Assembly (NCBI GenBank): GCA_038496675.1
Contig: CM076651.1
Span: forward strand, 18,357,783 to 18,421,782
Source of the DNA: Rachycentron canadum
Taxonomy: Eukaryota; Chordata; Actinopteri; Carangiformes; Rachycentridae
Direction of reading: 5' to 3'
Length of the DNA: 64,000 bases
Part shown: positions 38,974-48,100 of the stretch, one piece after another
Numbering within the stretch: position 1 is the first letter of the stretch
How the letters are laid out: each line of letters opens with the position of its first letter
Made by a program: the position numbers and the translations under genes
The notes under the pieces: generated by a model
The model's input: only the letters and a program-made list of their open reading frames with translations
Told to the model about the DNA's origin: nothing
Databases searched by the model: none

Positions 38974-39257
38974 AAAGAGACACTTTCCCTTCGGGTTCCC
39001 GCTCTGTTCTCCACTTACCTTGGCGGCCCGGCGGGCTCCCAGTAGCGGCAGAACAGGTGCAGTCCGTCGGCGTTGACGATGTGCTGCAGGTCGGCGTAGG
39101 GGACTCCCTGCGGGCTCCGCCGCGGAGCAGCTCCCGGCTCGGGCATGGAAGCGTCTGTAACAGAGACACGGAGCAGCGATAACAGCACATCGCTGCCGTA
39201 GAGGAAGCAGCTGAAGCCGGCGACGAGTAGGCAGGTGACGGCGGTCGCCGCGTTCAT
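9757..39257 (-). CDS. mgll: monoglyceride lipase, 7 coding exons
   Basis: Serine hydrolase of the alpha/beta-hydrolase fold that cleaves monoacylglycerols, including 2-arachidonoylglycerol, to fatty acid and glycerol on the cytosolic face of membranes. Joined exons on the minus strand: 39257-39019, 28302-28196, 23229-23093, 14793-14683, 14189-14100, 11053-10838, 9888-9757 (1032 nt, 343 aa). All introns are GT-AG and all phases close. The oxyanion motif HGAGEH, nucleophile elbow GHSMGG (Ser160), acid in HGDADKLCD (Asp277) and His307 in YEGGYHALH are present. Counted from the internal Met38 these are 123, 240 and 270, one more than human Ser122/Asp239/His269. An in-frame TAA lies two codons before the first ATG, which sits in a good context (A at -3). 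That start adds a hydrophobic N-terminus; Met38 matches the usual mammalian start. Identity is firm; the true start is open. Confidence 0.94.
10838..11053 (-). CDS. mgll: mgll coding exon 6
   Basis: 72 codons (residues 229-300). It carries RVSFGMQLM, the strand WPFLLLHGDADKLCD with catalytic Asp277, and ends DKKIK. Human Cys242 is conserved (the Cys of KLCD). Human Cys201 and Cys208 are replaced by non-cysteine residues. The acceptor is CTGCCAG and the donor AAG|GTGGGG. Confidence 0.95.
11203..12316. mobile_element. Tc1/mariner-type non-autonomous foldback element
   Basis: The termini CAGCACTGTGCAAAAGTCTT (from 11205) and its imperfect inverse ending at 12314 are flanked by TA on both sides, the Tc1/mariner target duplication. 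The inverted repeat extends inwards: 11353-11405 pairs with 12180-12234, and 11679-11723 pairs with 12072-12115, all nearly perfect. The right arm lacks about 70 bases present in the left. No transposase frame is visible. It lies in mgll intron 5. Confidence 0.88.
13923..13940. repeat. (AC)n microsatellite
   Basis: Short AC run in mgll intron 5 sequence. Confidence 0.9.
14050..14080. repeat. (AC)n microsatellite
   Basis: AC run close to the mgll exon 5 donor. Confidence 0.95.
14100..14189 (-). CDS. mgll: mgll coding exon 5 (lid region)
   Basis: 30 codons (residues 199-228), VFLAKVLNHMLPSL through SRDKTK, aligned with the human lid segment beginning VLAAKVLNLVLP. The acceptor is CATTAG and the donor AAG|GTGAGA. 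A (CA)n microsatellite at 14050-14080 lies about 20 bases past the donor. Confidence 0.92.
14218..14242. repeat. poly-A tract
   Basis: A25 in mgll intron 4, upstream of exon 5; on the transcribed strand it is a T run. Confidence 0.95.
14683..14793 (-). CDS. mgll: mgll coding exon 4
   Basis: 37 codons (residues 162-198), starting GGAISILTA and ending DSATPFK. It completes the nucleophile elbow and enters the lid (cap) region. The acceptor is CCATCAG and the donor AAG|GTACCA. The exon is phase 0 at both ends. Confidence 0.95.
17578..18436 (-). mobile_element. decayed LINE fragment with internal deletions
   Basis: Minus-strand frames give, in order, a block with GKQGLVQADFSRGRDLLTWT and LLGGKALGVDEIQPEML, a block with FVNSEKVYDQVLQGILWVVW, and a 3' block ending LQEERDVWITLLGLTPPKP. 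These match in order the central and C-terminal reverse transcriptase/tail regions of a common teleost non-LTR element. Frames are shifted and most of the RT is missing, so it is dead. It sits in mgll intron 3 on the same strand as the gene. Confidence 0.82.
18950..19345. repeat. teleost interspersed repeat, copy A
   Basis: Words such as tagcactaaacacagttatg, ccatgaatgtctg and gagatatttcagtctggacc follow the order of a very abundant fish repeat. Related copies lie at 27230-27545 and about 51590-51850. Family name unknown to me. Confidence 0.55.
21554..21577. repeat. poly-A tract
   Basis: A24 in mgll intron 3. Confidence 0.95.
22806..22881. repeat. (TG)n microsatellite
   Basis: About 38 uninterrupted TG units in mgll intron 3, about 210 bases past the exon 3 donor. 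Confidence 0.97.
23093..23229 (-). CDS. mgll: mgll coding exon 3
   Basis: Encodes GHGQSEGDRM through VGHSM (residues 117-161) after split Val116. Catalytic Ser160 is in GHSM, and the GG of the elbow comes from the next exon. The donor is ATG|GTAGGA. The apparent reading-through frame GHSMVGY is only intron sequence. Confidence 0.95.
24315..24377. repeat. (AC)n microsatellite, imperfect
   Basis: AC units broken by several TAC variants, mgll intron 2. Confidence 0.95.
25845..25900. repeat. (TA)n microsatellite at gap edge
   Basis: TA run that runs directly into the N gap. Confidence 0.95.
25901..26287. other. assembly gap
   Basis: 387 N bases in mgll intron 2, bounded by (TA)n and (TG)n. True length and content unknown. 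Confidence 0.99.
26288..26338. repeat. (TG)n microsatellite at gap edge
   Basis: TG run beginning at the last N. Confidence 0.95.
27230..27545. repeat. teleost interspersed repeat, copy B
   Basis: Shares accactaaacacaaaacacag, gacctcatgatggc, gggaaccatgaatgtcagta and the following order with the copy at 18950-19345. In mgll intron 2. Confidence 0.55.
28196..28302 (-). CDS. mgll: mgll coding exon 2
   Basis: Encodes residues 81-115 plus split codons at both ends. It carries the oxyanion-hole motif HGAGEH and ends in VFAHDH. The acceptor is CTTCCCAG and the donor GTGAGT. Confidence 0.95.
30114..30159 (+). other. exon-like segment, unidentified
   Basis: 46 nt between a long pyrimidine tract ending TTCCTTTTAG and a near-consensus donor GTGAGT, antisense within mgll intron 1. 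One frame reads KAIALGYDFLCTCWL. Not recognised; may be chance. Confidence 0.2.
30172..30244. repeat. (TG)n microsatellite, interrupted
   Basis: TG run with several interruptions in mgll intron 1. Confidence 0.9.
38715..38743. repeat. (AC)n microsatellite
   Basis: AC run about 280 bases past the mgll exon 1 donor. Confidence 0.95.
39019..39257 (-). CDS. mgll: mgll coding exon 1
   Basis: Encodes residues 1-79 and two bases of codon 80; the donor is CCAAG|GTAAGT. Residues 38-80, with NADGLHLFCRYWEPAG, align with the human N-terminus. Residues 1-37 are extra and contain a hydrophobic stretch at about 4-30. The minus-strand sequence just before Met38 (TCTCTGTTACAG, acceptor AG at 39156-39155) looks like a splice acceptor, so a transcript starting elsewhere could join here and encode only the classical form. 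The exon is GC- and CpG-rich compared with its surroundings. Confidence 0.88.
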
Positions 39258-39349
39258 CTTTTATCGATGCTGTGGCTGTTTATTTATTTATTGTGGTTGG
39301 TGTTCGAGGCATTAGGTGATGCGCCGGATCTAATCCTGAGCTGCGCGCC

Positions 39350-39414
39350 CCACACACACACACACACACACACGCGAGCGAGCGAGCGCGCGCGCACACA
39401 CACACACACACACA
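39350..39414. repeat. (AC)n-(GCGA)n-(AC)n compound repeat
   Basis: Alternating purine-pyrimidine tract about 95-155 bases upstream of the first mgll ATG, with a CpG-containing centre. Confidence 0.93.
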
Positions 39415-39463
39415 GGCAATGTCAGAGAGTTACGTCACGAGACCATATGCTCTCATGCTCACA

Positions 39464-39465
<2 letters not shown>

Positions 39466-39511
<46 letters not shown>

Positions 39512-39552
39512 CCACGCTCTCCACATGCTCTCTCTCTCTCTCTCTCTCTCTC
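39466..39552. repeat. (CT)n tracts
   Basis: Two CT runs (39466-39506 and 39528-39552) upstream of mgll. Confidence 0.95.
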
Positions 39553-39996
39553 AAACACACACTCACACACACATATTGAAATTAGCTCCGTTGTTATGAC
39601 CGTGACTATAATAAGTGCAGTGCTGTCATTGGTTTTAGTCTGATAGTGATAATTCACTATATATAAAACATTACATTACACTTATAGGCAACATTCACTA
39701 TAGTACAAAGACACATGGGCATGGAGTATAAAGTGTATCTACGATAAAGATGAGATAGAATGTACGGAAAAATAAAAGAATAAAAAAGCAGGAGGGAGAT
39801 TGTTTTTTCTTTAAACATTAGGCTACCAGATTACTGTATTTCTTTTTTTCTTCTTCTTTTTTTTGTTATCTATTTCGCGCGCGCACGCAGGTGTAACACT
39901 GAGCTCATCCACTATCACTGCCAAATAAATCCAGTGGGTAGAAAATTATGTCATCGTTTCTTTGTCTGTTTTTTCCTGTCCAGGTCATCAACAACA

Positions 39997-39999
<3 letters not shown>

Positions 40000-40053
<54 letters not shown>
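40000..40053. repeat. (TC)n tract
   Basis: About 26 TC units. Confidence 0.95.
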
Positions 40054-40056
<3 letters not shown>

Positions 40057-40534
40057 CTGGCATCTGGTCCTGTGGGATCTACAGCACTGTGTGACTGACA
40101 TAGTGTTAATGGCATGTGCTGCATGACAATGGTAAGGGCAGCCTGTCTACAGCGAGGCTCACCGCCGGAGGTAAAAATAGTTCAGCTATTTTGCGAGTTG
40201 TTCGGGTGTCGCCTTTCAGGTTTAGTGACCTGAGCCCGTCCACGCTCCCTCTTCAATATTTAATAGATAGACAGTGATGATCAGTGAATTAAAGGATCAG
40301 AGCACCACATGGCTGCCCGAGAGAAGCCTCCACCTGAAACCTCCATCTGATGTAATTACCAGTGAATTTATATAATTAGGATTCATGTCAATGATGTAAA
40401 TGCTGGTGTTGGATTGGTCCCTGTCCTCTACAATAGACCCCAGTTCTTGTTTGCCTCCCGTTCAGTCAAGGGAAATGTGGCACATTTGGGCTGAGAGGAT
40501 CACGGCAGAGCGCACGAATACCTCTGAATATCAG

Positions 40535-40940
40535 TCAACCATGGGCATCATCACACATGTGGAGGCAACCGAGGTCATCATCAAACTTGTACATGGGGGC
40601 TGAATGTGAGCGTATCGTTCCTGCTCCCATGACATGTGTGCGCGTCCAGAGAAACGAGCAAACCACCGCAAAGCAAGAGCCTAATGGAGCTGCCATTATA
40701 GCTTTGGAAAGGATGGATTCATCTGCTTGGCTGCTCAGATCGATGCCAGTGCCTGTAGTAGTGAAATCCGCGCTGCAGGTTTCACGTGAAAAAGCTGAAT
40801 GGGGGAAGCCAGAGAAGATGCTGCATGTACACACATCACTGCAAAAACTCCAAGTTATGTTGATTAAAGCCGAGACACAAAGGAACATGATGCTGATGCT
40901 GGAGATTAAATGGTCTGGAGCCATTCAAAGAGATTCATAG
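40535..40940. other. block open on both strands, unidentified
   Basis: Plus frame 40557-40940 (127 aa) and minus frame 40535-40924 (129 aa) overlap almost fully. Neither shows a domain I recognise and neither is clearly spliced. More likely chance or regulatory DNA than a gene. Confidence 0.2.
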
Positions 40941-41082
40941 AGATGAGACCAACCTGCGCAGGAGTGTCTGCAATGAAGTTTCAGCTTCTTCACTTCTTCC
41001 AACCTATCTCTCCCCTTGCGCTCGCTCCCTCTCTCTCTTTATTTATGTATGTCTCTCTCTCTCTCTCCTTCCTCTCACTCAG

Positions 41083-41149
41083 ATGCTCTGCTGTCGCCAC
41101 CCGCCAAGAGAAGAATGCAGTCAGCGACGGCTGAAGAGAAACTAAATGG
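41083..41149 (+). other. exon-like segment, unidentified
   Basis: Acceptor CCTCTCACTCAG, then 67 nt reading ALLSPPAKRRMQSATAEEK in one frame, then a weak donor GTATTC. The peptide looks less random than its surroundings, but I cannot name it. Confidence 0.25.
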
Positions 41150-41164
41150 GTATTCACACACATC

Positions 41165-41165
<1 letters not shown>

Positions 41166-41214
<49 letters not shown>

Positions 41215-41280
41215 CCTCTCTCTCTCTCTCTCCCTCTCTCGCTCTCTCTCTCTCTCCCTCTCTCGCTCTCGCTCTCTCCC

Positions 41281-41310
<30 letters not shown>
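41166..41310. repeat. (CT)n-(AC)n compound repeat
   Basis: Long CT/CCCT tract followed by AC units. Confidence 0.95.
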
Positions 41311-41311
<1 letters not shown>

Positions 41312-41889
41312 TACACATTACACATTTTCTCCGAGGCGGAGATACAGTTCCTCTCTCGCCCCTTTCTGTTTAGCCTCATTTACTGTTAAAGAAAAAGAAA
41401 ACTTCCTGGGAAACTGTGACTGAAAACCTCCTGCCACCTAAATGACATATGTCATTGCTGACAAAATGAACAGCCTTTCTTCATCTTGTTTGCTTGGTAG
41501 CATTACATTGTTTTCCATTACCAATCTGATAAACACACACTGTTTTGTGATCTGCCACCTCAAATCATTTGTGGCTCAGATCAGTAACGTGAAACTACTT
41601 GGTTAAAGCAGTATTTCTAAATCTTTTTTGGCCTCTTGGGGGCAGTGGAATAAACTGAAGACACAACACTGACATCAAATAAAGTAGACGACTAAACTAT
41701 CATTTGCAAATGCTTTATGATGAAGCAAATGCATTCAGAGAACAATAGCAAATATTACTGAATGAAAACCTTTGAAACCTCCACAGGGCATCTATAAGTT
41801 GTTTACCCATCCAGTCAGTGTTTGCTGTTGTTTCACTGTTAAATGCTCCACTATGAGACATCTTCTATTGCATGGTGGTGGCTAAACTC

Positions 41890-42330
41890 AACTCAGCGCT
41901 CTGCTTGCCTAGAGATAGTACTTGGTTCTGTGTATTTTTTTAGTATCACCTCAGCTGAAGTGTTGAGGCAATACCAAAAGGGGACATGAAAACAAGACGT
42001 GTTATTTATTGAACTATACTTTAAATATGTCTACCCACAAAACCACACTGTTTTCGTCAAAGAGGCAAGGATAGCTCTGTAGGTCATCATTGCTGTAATG
42101 TTGTCGAGTTGAGGGGGCACTATTTCAGTGGAAAAATAAAGACCTGGTACCAAAAACAAGTAGTATTGAGAGGAGTGACGTCAAGTTGAGTCAGTACCAA
42201 TGCGCTATGTGTCCTCCAGCTAGTCACTGATCTTGTGTTAGTGTACAATACCTTCATATATAAAATTCCTCCAACCTGAATAAGCTCAACACCACTGGGT
42301 ACTGGTACTGCAGGGTGTGATGAGTACATG
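41890..42330. repeat. possible MITE remnant
   Basis: Words like cctcagctgaagtgttgagg, cctggtaccaaaaac, cgtcaagttgagtcagtacc and gggtactggtactg resemble a fish non-autonomous DNA transposon. I did not find clear termini. Confidence 0.3.
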
Positions 42331-43754
42331 TCATGATCACATCTAAAAAACAGTCTTAAAATATTGCATGGAGAAGGGCTTTAATATCTTGTTTTCCATC
42401 ATGTCTGTTTTGCAAATGGCCATGAGTGGGATCTTTGTCAGGAAAATGTCAACATAGGTCATCTTGAGTGTCTGAAAAATAGCATGTTGTCCCCTATTAG
42501 GTGAGTAGTCTATATTCTCTGTGAGAAATTTAACTGTCTAGTTAGTTTTGAGTGGTTTAATGGACACCAGGACGATCATTTTGTACCAGAGTACATAAAC
42601 TGAGTTTTAATGAAAGCCATTACAGGAAAATCAAATTTCTCTGTTATGCCTAAATATGATTCAGAGTTCCTGTTCTGATTAACAATGAAACATAGTACCT
42701 GTTTTTAGCTAACAGAGGATTGTTTTGGTTGTACCTTGTGGTGTTGTAACACTGAAAATGACTCCTGCACCCTTCGCACTTCTCTAAATGCTTACATACA
42801 TTTTGTCAACAAACAAGGGACATTTTCATTTCATTAAAAATGAGACTCATGGCAAAGAGAAGTCCATTTCTGAATCATGTTTTCTTCATACGTGGGACTT
42901 GAAACTGGAAAAATGTGTCAACAGATTTAGGTGTGTGTGAACACAGTGTACATGTGTTCTGTGAGTGTCTGAATTGAACCCATGCTTCAATTTAACTCAA
43001 TCAAGCATAAGTTCCCTGGTGTTTATAGAACAGGAAGTTCTGATGTATGGACTGATGGTGAAATCTAAGCATAATTTTAGTAAAACACACCTGGCAGGTT
43101 TTGTGAGATTCTGTCTGAATAATTCACTCTTCCACTGTATGTAACTCAGGAGTGTTACTTAATGAGGGAACTGCACATTACATGTACTGTGCTTGAATTA
43201 CTATCAAGAGCATCTTCCACACCTTGCAGAAGAATTTAAAAAATCCCAGCTCTGTAATGTAACCAGAGTCACTGAATGTGAATGAAGCAACCGATACCAA
43301 TGACATGGGAAAGACGATTACACTACATTTTTATATTTTGTAGATTTCCTGTGGTTGCATCATCAAATCCAAATGTCTCCCATGGAAAATCCTACACATC
43401 AACTGTTTGTGTTTGGAAAGGAAATCAGCAAAGGGAATCATTTGACAGACAACTATATTTTTATTTTTCACAAAAGAACATATATGTTGGCAGATTTTCA
43501 ATTTTTAGATTTTCATAAATAAAGTGTTACTGCTCTTACGTAGTTGGTGTATGCTAGTGATTAAATATAATGTAAATAACTAAAAATCTAAATGTAAAAA
43601 AGTTGGCTATAAAGACTAATTTTAATACATATTAATATGCTTTAACTGCAAGTGTATGTGTATATTTGATTATGCTTGTTTCCAGTATCACTGTGTGCTT
43701 ATGTTATAGCTTTAATTTGTATGGTAAACTCTAAGCTTCAACTGTTTTGAAGCT

Positions 43755-43820
43755 TCTCACCTTCCACTCTCTTATATCCTGTGTTGTGTGTGAACTCCCA
43801 GTTTTTCCTATGAAAATGCT
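43755..43820 (+). repeat. direct repeat, copy 1
   Basis: Shares accttccactctctt, gtgtgtgaactccc and gtttttcct...gaaaatgct with 45117-45255. Copy 1 has no expanded TG run. Confidence 0.75.
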
Positions 43821-43859
43821 GTTTTGAAGGTTAGAGTGGGCTGCTGCACCATTGCCATC

Positions 43860-44305
43860 ATGGCAGTCCCTCACTCCAGGCTTATCCAAATAGTAAGTTT
43901 AAAAACCTAAGATAACCAAACCAGGTATGGTGAGTACAGACATTGACACCAACTAATTAGTGCTAACATGTAAATAAAATAAGCGGTTAGCCAGCTGTGA
44001 TGACACCCATTTGTCACTAAACATGGCCATGTTGTGCAAGTTTAAGCCTTCATAAAACATAAACATAAAACAGGTGAGTTACAAAAAAATTATGCTCTGT
44101 ACTATTGTCATGATGGGAGAAATTAGCTGTAGAGTCTATAGCTGCTTTTTGTACAAGGCTTTACATTTGCTTATTTCTGCTGACATGTTTTTTTTTAACA
44201 TCAAGGTCGTTGGGGATTGACTTGCTTTTGGAGCCAGCCTCTAGAGGCCATTAGAGGAACTGCAGTTGTAGATACTTCAATGTTGGCTTCATTTTTCAGC
44301 TTCAT
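43860..44305. repeat. teleost interspersed repeat, other family
   Basis: Contains ttgcttttggagccagcctc, ggccattagaggaactgcag and ggcttcatttttcagcttca in an order I recall from a common fish repeat. It lies just past the slc26a6 stop, probably in its 3' UTR or flank. Confidence 0.45.
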
Positions 44306-44486
44306 GGACTGCTGCTTAATTTATACACCAGTACATTATATATTGAATGAATATTACTGTGTGACTACATATGTGTAGCCTGTTGTAATTTTGTTGAATT
44401 GTTGATTGTTGCTTTATCTTCACTGTCTCAGAGGATAAAATTCTCATACACTTCTTTGAGGTATTCTCCAGCTCTCCTCCCAGAAC

Positions 44487-44510
44487 TCACAAATATGTCT
44501 CTGTGGTTCT
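44487..44510 (-). CDS. slc26a6: slc26a6 exon 19 (C-terminal tail)
   Basis: 24 nt after acceptor TTTTTCACAG. In the phase left by exon 18 it reads RTTETYL then TGA. The ending T-Y-L fits a class I PDZ-binding motif, like the TRL end of human SLC26A6. Being very short, it is the least certain exon. Confidence 0.65.
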   Translation of the reverse strand, partial: RTTETYL

Positions 44511-45153
44511 CTGTGAAAAAGAAAGACAGGAGAGATCAAGACAACTAAGAACCAAAGAGAGTAAGAATAAAGACACCAAGTTGGACATAGATAGAGAGAG
44601 AAAAATATCAGCCTGTCCCACATTTTCTCACCAGCGACACCAAAGTCTTGGAGGCTAGTGAGGAGGAATAGAGCAGGACGTTGCCTGAACCTTTGGCTCT
44701 GCATGCAACAATCTTAGAAACAGTGGTTTATATCTTTGATTCTAACTGTTAAACTCTCAAACTGATATCTTCATTTGCACCACATGGCCCTTTACAGTAC
44801 ATTATTCTGGTGGACTTCAAAGTGAATATGCAAATCCAACTGCATTCTGTTATACTGAAAAGCTTCTGCAACTCAGTCTGTCTTTTATTCATGTCAATAA
44901 AATTTAATGAACTGCATCATTAAATTGATTTAAAATGAAATGCAGTAGAGATACACTGAAGCTCAGATGGGTTTTATATCAGGATATACCTGCTTTTCTC
45001 TTACTATCACTCTGAAAACCTCTCTCTCTCTTTCTTTCTCATAAAACCATTTTCAAATAAAATATATTTGCATATGTGATATACTGTAACTGCTCCCCTG
45101 ACCAATCTCTTCCTCCTCTCACCTTCCACTCTCTTGCATGCTGTGTGTGTGTG

Positions 45154-45185
<32 letters not shown>

Positions 45186-48100
45186 CGTGTGTGTGTGTGT
45201 GTGTGTCAGTGACTTCATTTGTGTGTGAACTCCCTGTTTTTCCTTTGAAAATGCTTTGCTCCTTTAAATTGTATTTCATGGACCAGTGCCATGCCTTTGT
45301 TCTTTGTTAGGTTTCTCCTGTGGGAGCAGAAACAGTCACGCACCCAAGTAAATACTAAAACAGAACAGGCGGAAACAAAAGCACACACAGTGAACTATTT
45401 GCAGAAATGCATGCAAATACAGATATAAATTAACAGAGTCACACACTCACACTCACTCACACACACGGACTCTGGGCTGCTGAGTGAACTCAGTCATTGT
45501 CACAATCACTTGTCAGTGACATGGTGGATTAATTAGAGATGTGAGGAAGTGATCTGACCCCACACAGTCCTTTTAACAGTTTAGAGCTACCTAAAATGAA
45601 CAATAGAGTTTTTTCTACTGGTACTGGTATGTACCAGGACATATGCCTCCAGGAAATAGTTAACAGAGGATTGTTTAATACGCTCATGCTCTAAAGTCTG
45701 ACACTGACTTCCTACTTCCTGCATCTACTTGGCTTTTATGCATTACCAAACTCACTCTCAGCCATATGAATTAAAATATTACAAACTTGTGCAACTCCAT
45801 AAACTCAAATCAACTGAACTTGGCTGCTGCTGATATCTGCTCTAACCTATACATTCTTGGGACATCCTGCACTTACATGTGTTGAGGCCAAAGAGACATT
45901 CATTCATAGCCTATAGATATTAATCCTGGTTCCTGCTGGCTGCAGACTTGGGAGAGATTCACTGCTGCACTTTGGGTAAATTATGCACCTTTTAGTCTCT
46001 ATTGATGTTAGTCATTTGGAATTGATTACTTTTATCATCCCCAGATTATTTCTTATTTCTGCTTTTGTCATAATGCAACAGGTTAGTGCAGTTTTATTTA
46101 TTTCTAGTAAAACGAATTCACATGAAGCATCAACCCAATTATCACAGTTAAGTAAAATCACATTGATTTCCTAAGTTATCAGCTTAATATAGCCTGCTGC
46201 AGATAATGATGCATATTGTTTAATGTTTAATCTTGTTTGTGTGCTCTGTCTTATGGCCTGCAAGATGTGCAACACCCAAGACCGGAAAACTTGAATTACT
46301 CGAAATACTTGATACAGTTAGAGATTCACACCCAGTGTGTACCAATGGTAACTAAGACTTGAACATACCAGTACTGAAGGCCAACTGGAGAAATTCATGG
46401 AGATGCTGGTGCTATATTAACAGTTTTACATACACATAGTTTTAAAAAGAGGTCTTTTTTGAGTTTAAGTGAGTACTGGAGTAAAAAAAACAAATTTATA
46501 GTTGGCTAGCTGGGCTTTGTTCAAATGTGACAAAATCTTACTATCAACACCCTCCAAAGCTCAAAAGTCAACATGTTTTATCCAGTTTTTTTTTCTTTCA
46601 TTTTTACAAGAACCAAAGCATAAAAAATTCTTAGCTTGTCAGTGTGAGTTTGCTGGGTAGTCTGTTCTCAGTATTTATGCTAAGCTAATCTTTTGGCTCC
46701 AGTTTTCTGATCTAACTTTTGGCAAAAAAGGTAAAAAACAATTTTTCCAAGCTGTCAGACTATTCCTCAAAATGCTTTTAGAATATGATTTAGCATGTCT
46801 GTATGTTTGAGAGCAGTAGATCACCTTATCTTGGCTCTCTGCTGTGGCAGACAGACAGGCAGAGTTTAAAACAGCATCATGGATGGTGGAGAAGAGACAG
46901 GACTTTGTCACTTTGTCACTGAAGAAACCTCCAGTCTGCAGGTTGTCCACCACACCTGCTATAGAGAGAGACAGAGACAGATAATATAAGAATCCTGCTC
47001 AATTAAAGATTGTGGGAAGATACACTGGAAAGACAGGGACACAGGACGGGAGGGGTAATCCTTGTGTTGATTAAATCCTGTTATAGTTCCTGGCTGTATA
47101 AACATTCTTTACAGTCCATTTGTGAGCCCAAAACACTCAGGATAAACAATTTTCCTCATTACAGGCTATTAAAGGGAACCCAGTAAATGTTAATTAGAGC
47201 CACTAATTGCCTAAAATCACTAGTGTTTGGGTTTAAGATTTATTTTCCTGGGGATGCACATTTTTTCCAGCTCACCAAGTCAGACCTTAAGTTGTGGGCA
47301 ATTATGTAAAACTAAAAACACGCAGATGCTTTATTACAGTAAAAACACAACTATCCCACAAGACTTTTAAACATTTCTCTTTAGCTTTCCTTAAAACTTG
47401 TTGTAATCTTCTCATGACCCACTGTTGCATATCATGCCAGATAAAAAACAAAAAAAACTATAGTGTTTTGTGGAAAATAAGCTGAACAACCTCCATCTCA
47501 GAGACAATACAATAACATCAGCAAACAGCAAAAATAATATACAGTGTTGTTGAAAGAATTTAAAATGTGTGTGTCTATGTGGATGAGGAATGTAAGTGTA
47601 AAAATACACCCGCATATGTATTACAGTATGGAGGACGAGAAAACAAAATATTGTAGTAGGATTTCAGATTCTGTTCATTAACTTATACAATGATCTAAAT
47701 TCTGCTTGAATGGATTCAAAACTTACTTCCAAATGTATTTAGTAAAGACATTTGAGATTTAAAATTTAAGAGAATTTTTTTTTTTTTTTTTTTTTTTACA
47801 AACAACTGTTGCTTTCTTCACAATGATGCATAAAGAAGAACGATCTGTGGTCATACAGAGAGGTAAAAAAAGCAGGTGTTTTAATGCTGATCTCCAAGAG
47901 ATAAAATGATTAGGGCTGAAAACAGTGGTCTGCACAGTTTTTTTTTTTTTCAGATTATTCTGAATTATGAAGCAAGAGTTAGAAAGTCGGAACCACCAAT
48001 TCACTGGCCTGGCTGTTCTTTTCAATTTAATTTTGTTTTAATCTATTCTAGGGATAGGGAGGGACTTACTTTGGCAGCCAGCGAGGAACACCTCTATGCC

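Larger units (their letters stand above)
28303..39018. other. mgll intron 1
   Basis: 10.7 kb. Holds the TG repeat at 30172-30244, an exon-like antisense segment at 30114-30159, and otherwise AT-rich unique-looking sequence. Confidence 0.7.
39258..44486. other. mgll-slc26a6 intergenic region
   Basis: Between the mgll first ATG and the slc26a6 stop. Contains the presumed mgll promoter (the CpG-containing part near 39260-39400), several CT/AC tracts, two unidentified open segments, a possible MITE remnant and a dispersed repeat. The slc26a6 3' UTR ends somewhere in 43.4-44.5 kb; candidate AATAAA on the minus strand at 43460-43465. Confidence 0.6.

Noticed and set aside
38768..39190. 140-aa minus-strand frame overlapping mgll exon 1
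   Set aside because: Shifted frame of a GC-rich exon that runs through the exon 1 donor into the intron; no similarity to MGLL.
41016..41423. 135-aa plus-strand frame, mostly Ser/Leu
   Set aside because: Mainly (CT)n translation; only the short segment 41083-41149 was kept as a weak candidate.
44444..44704. Longer alternative frame through slc26a6 exon 19
   Set aside because: Open through the intron but out of phase with exon 18; the in-phase frame gives a family-like PDZ tail.
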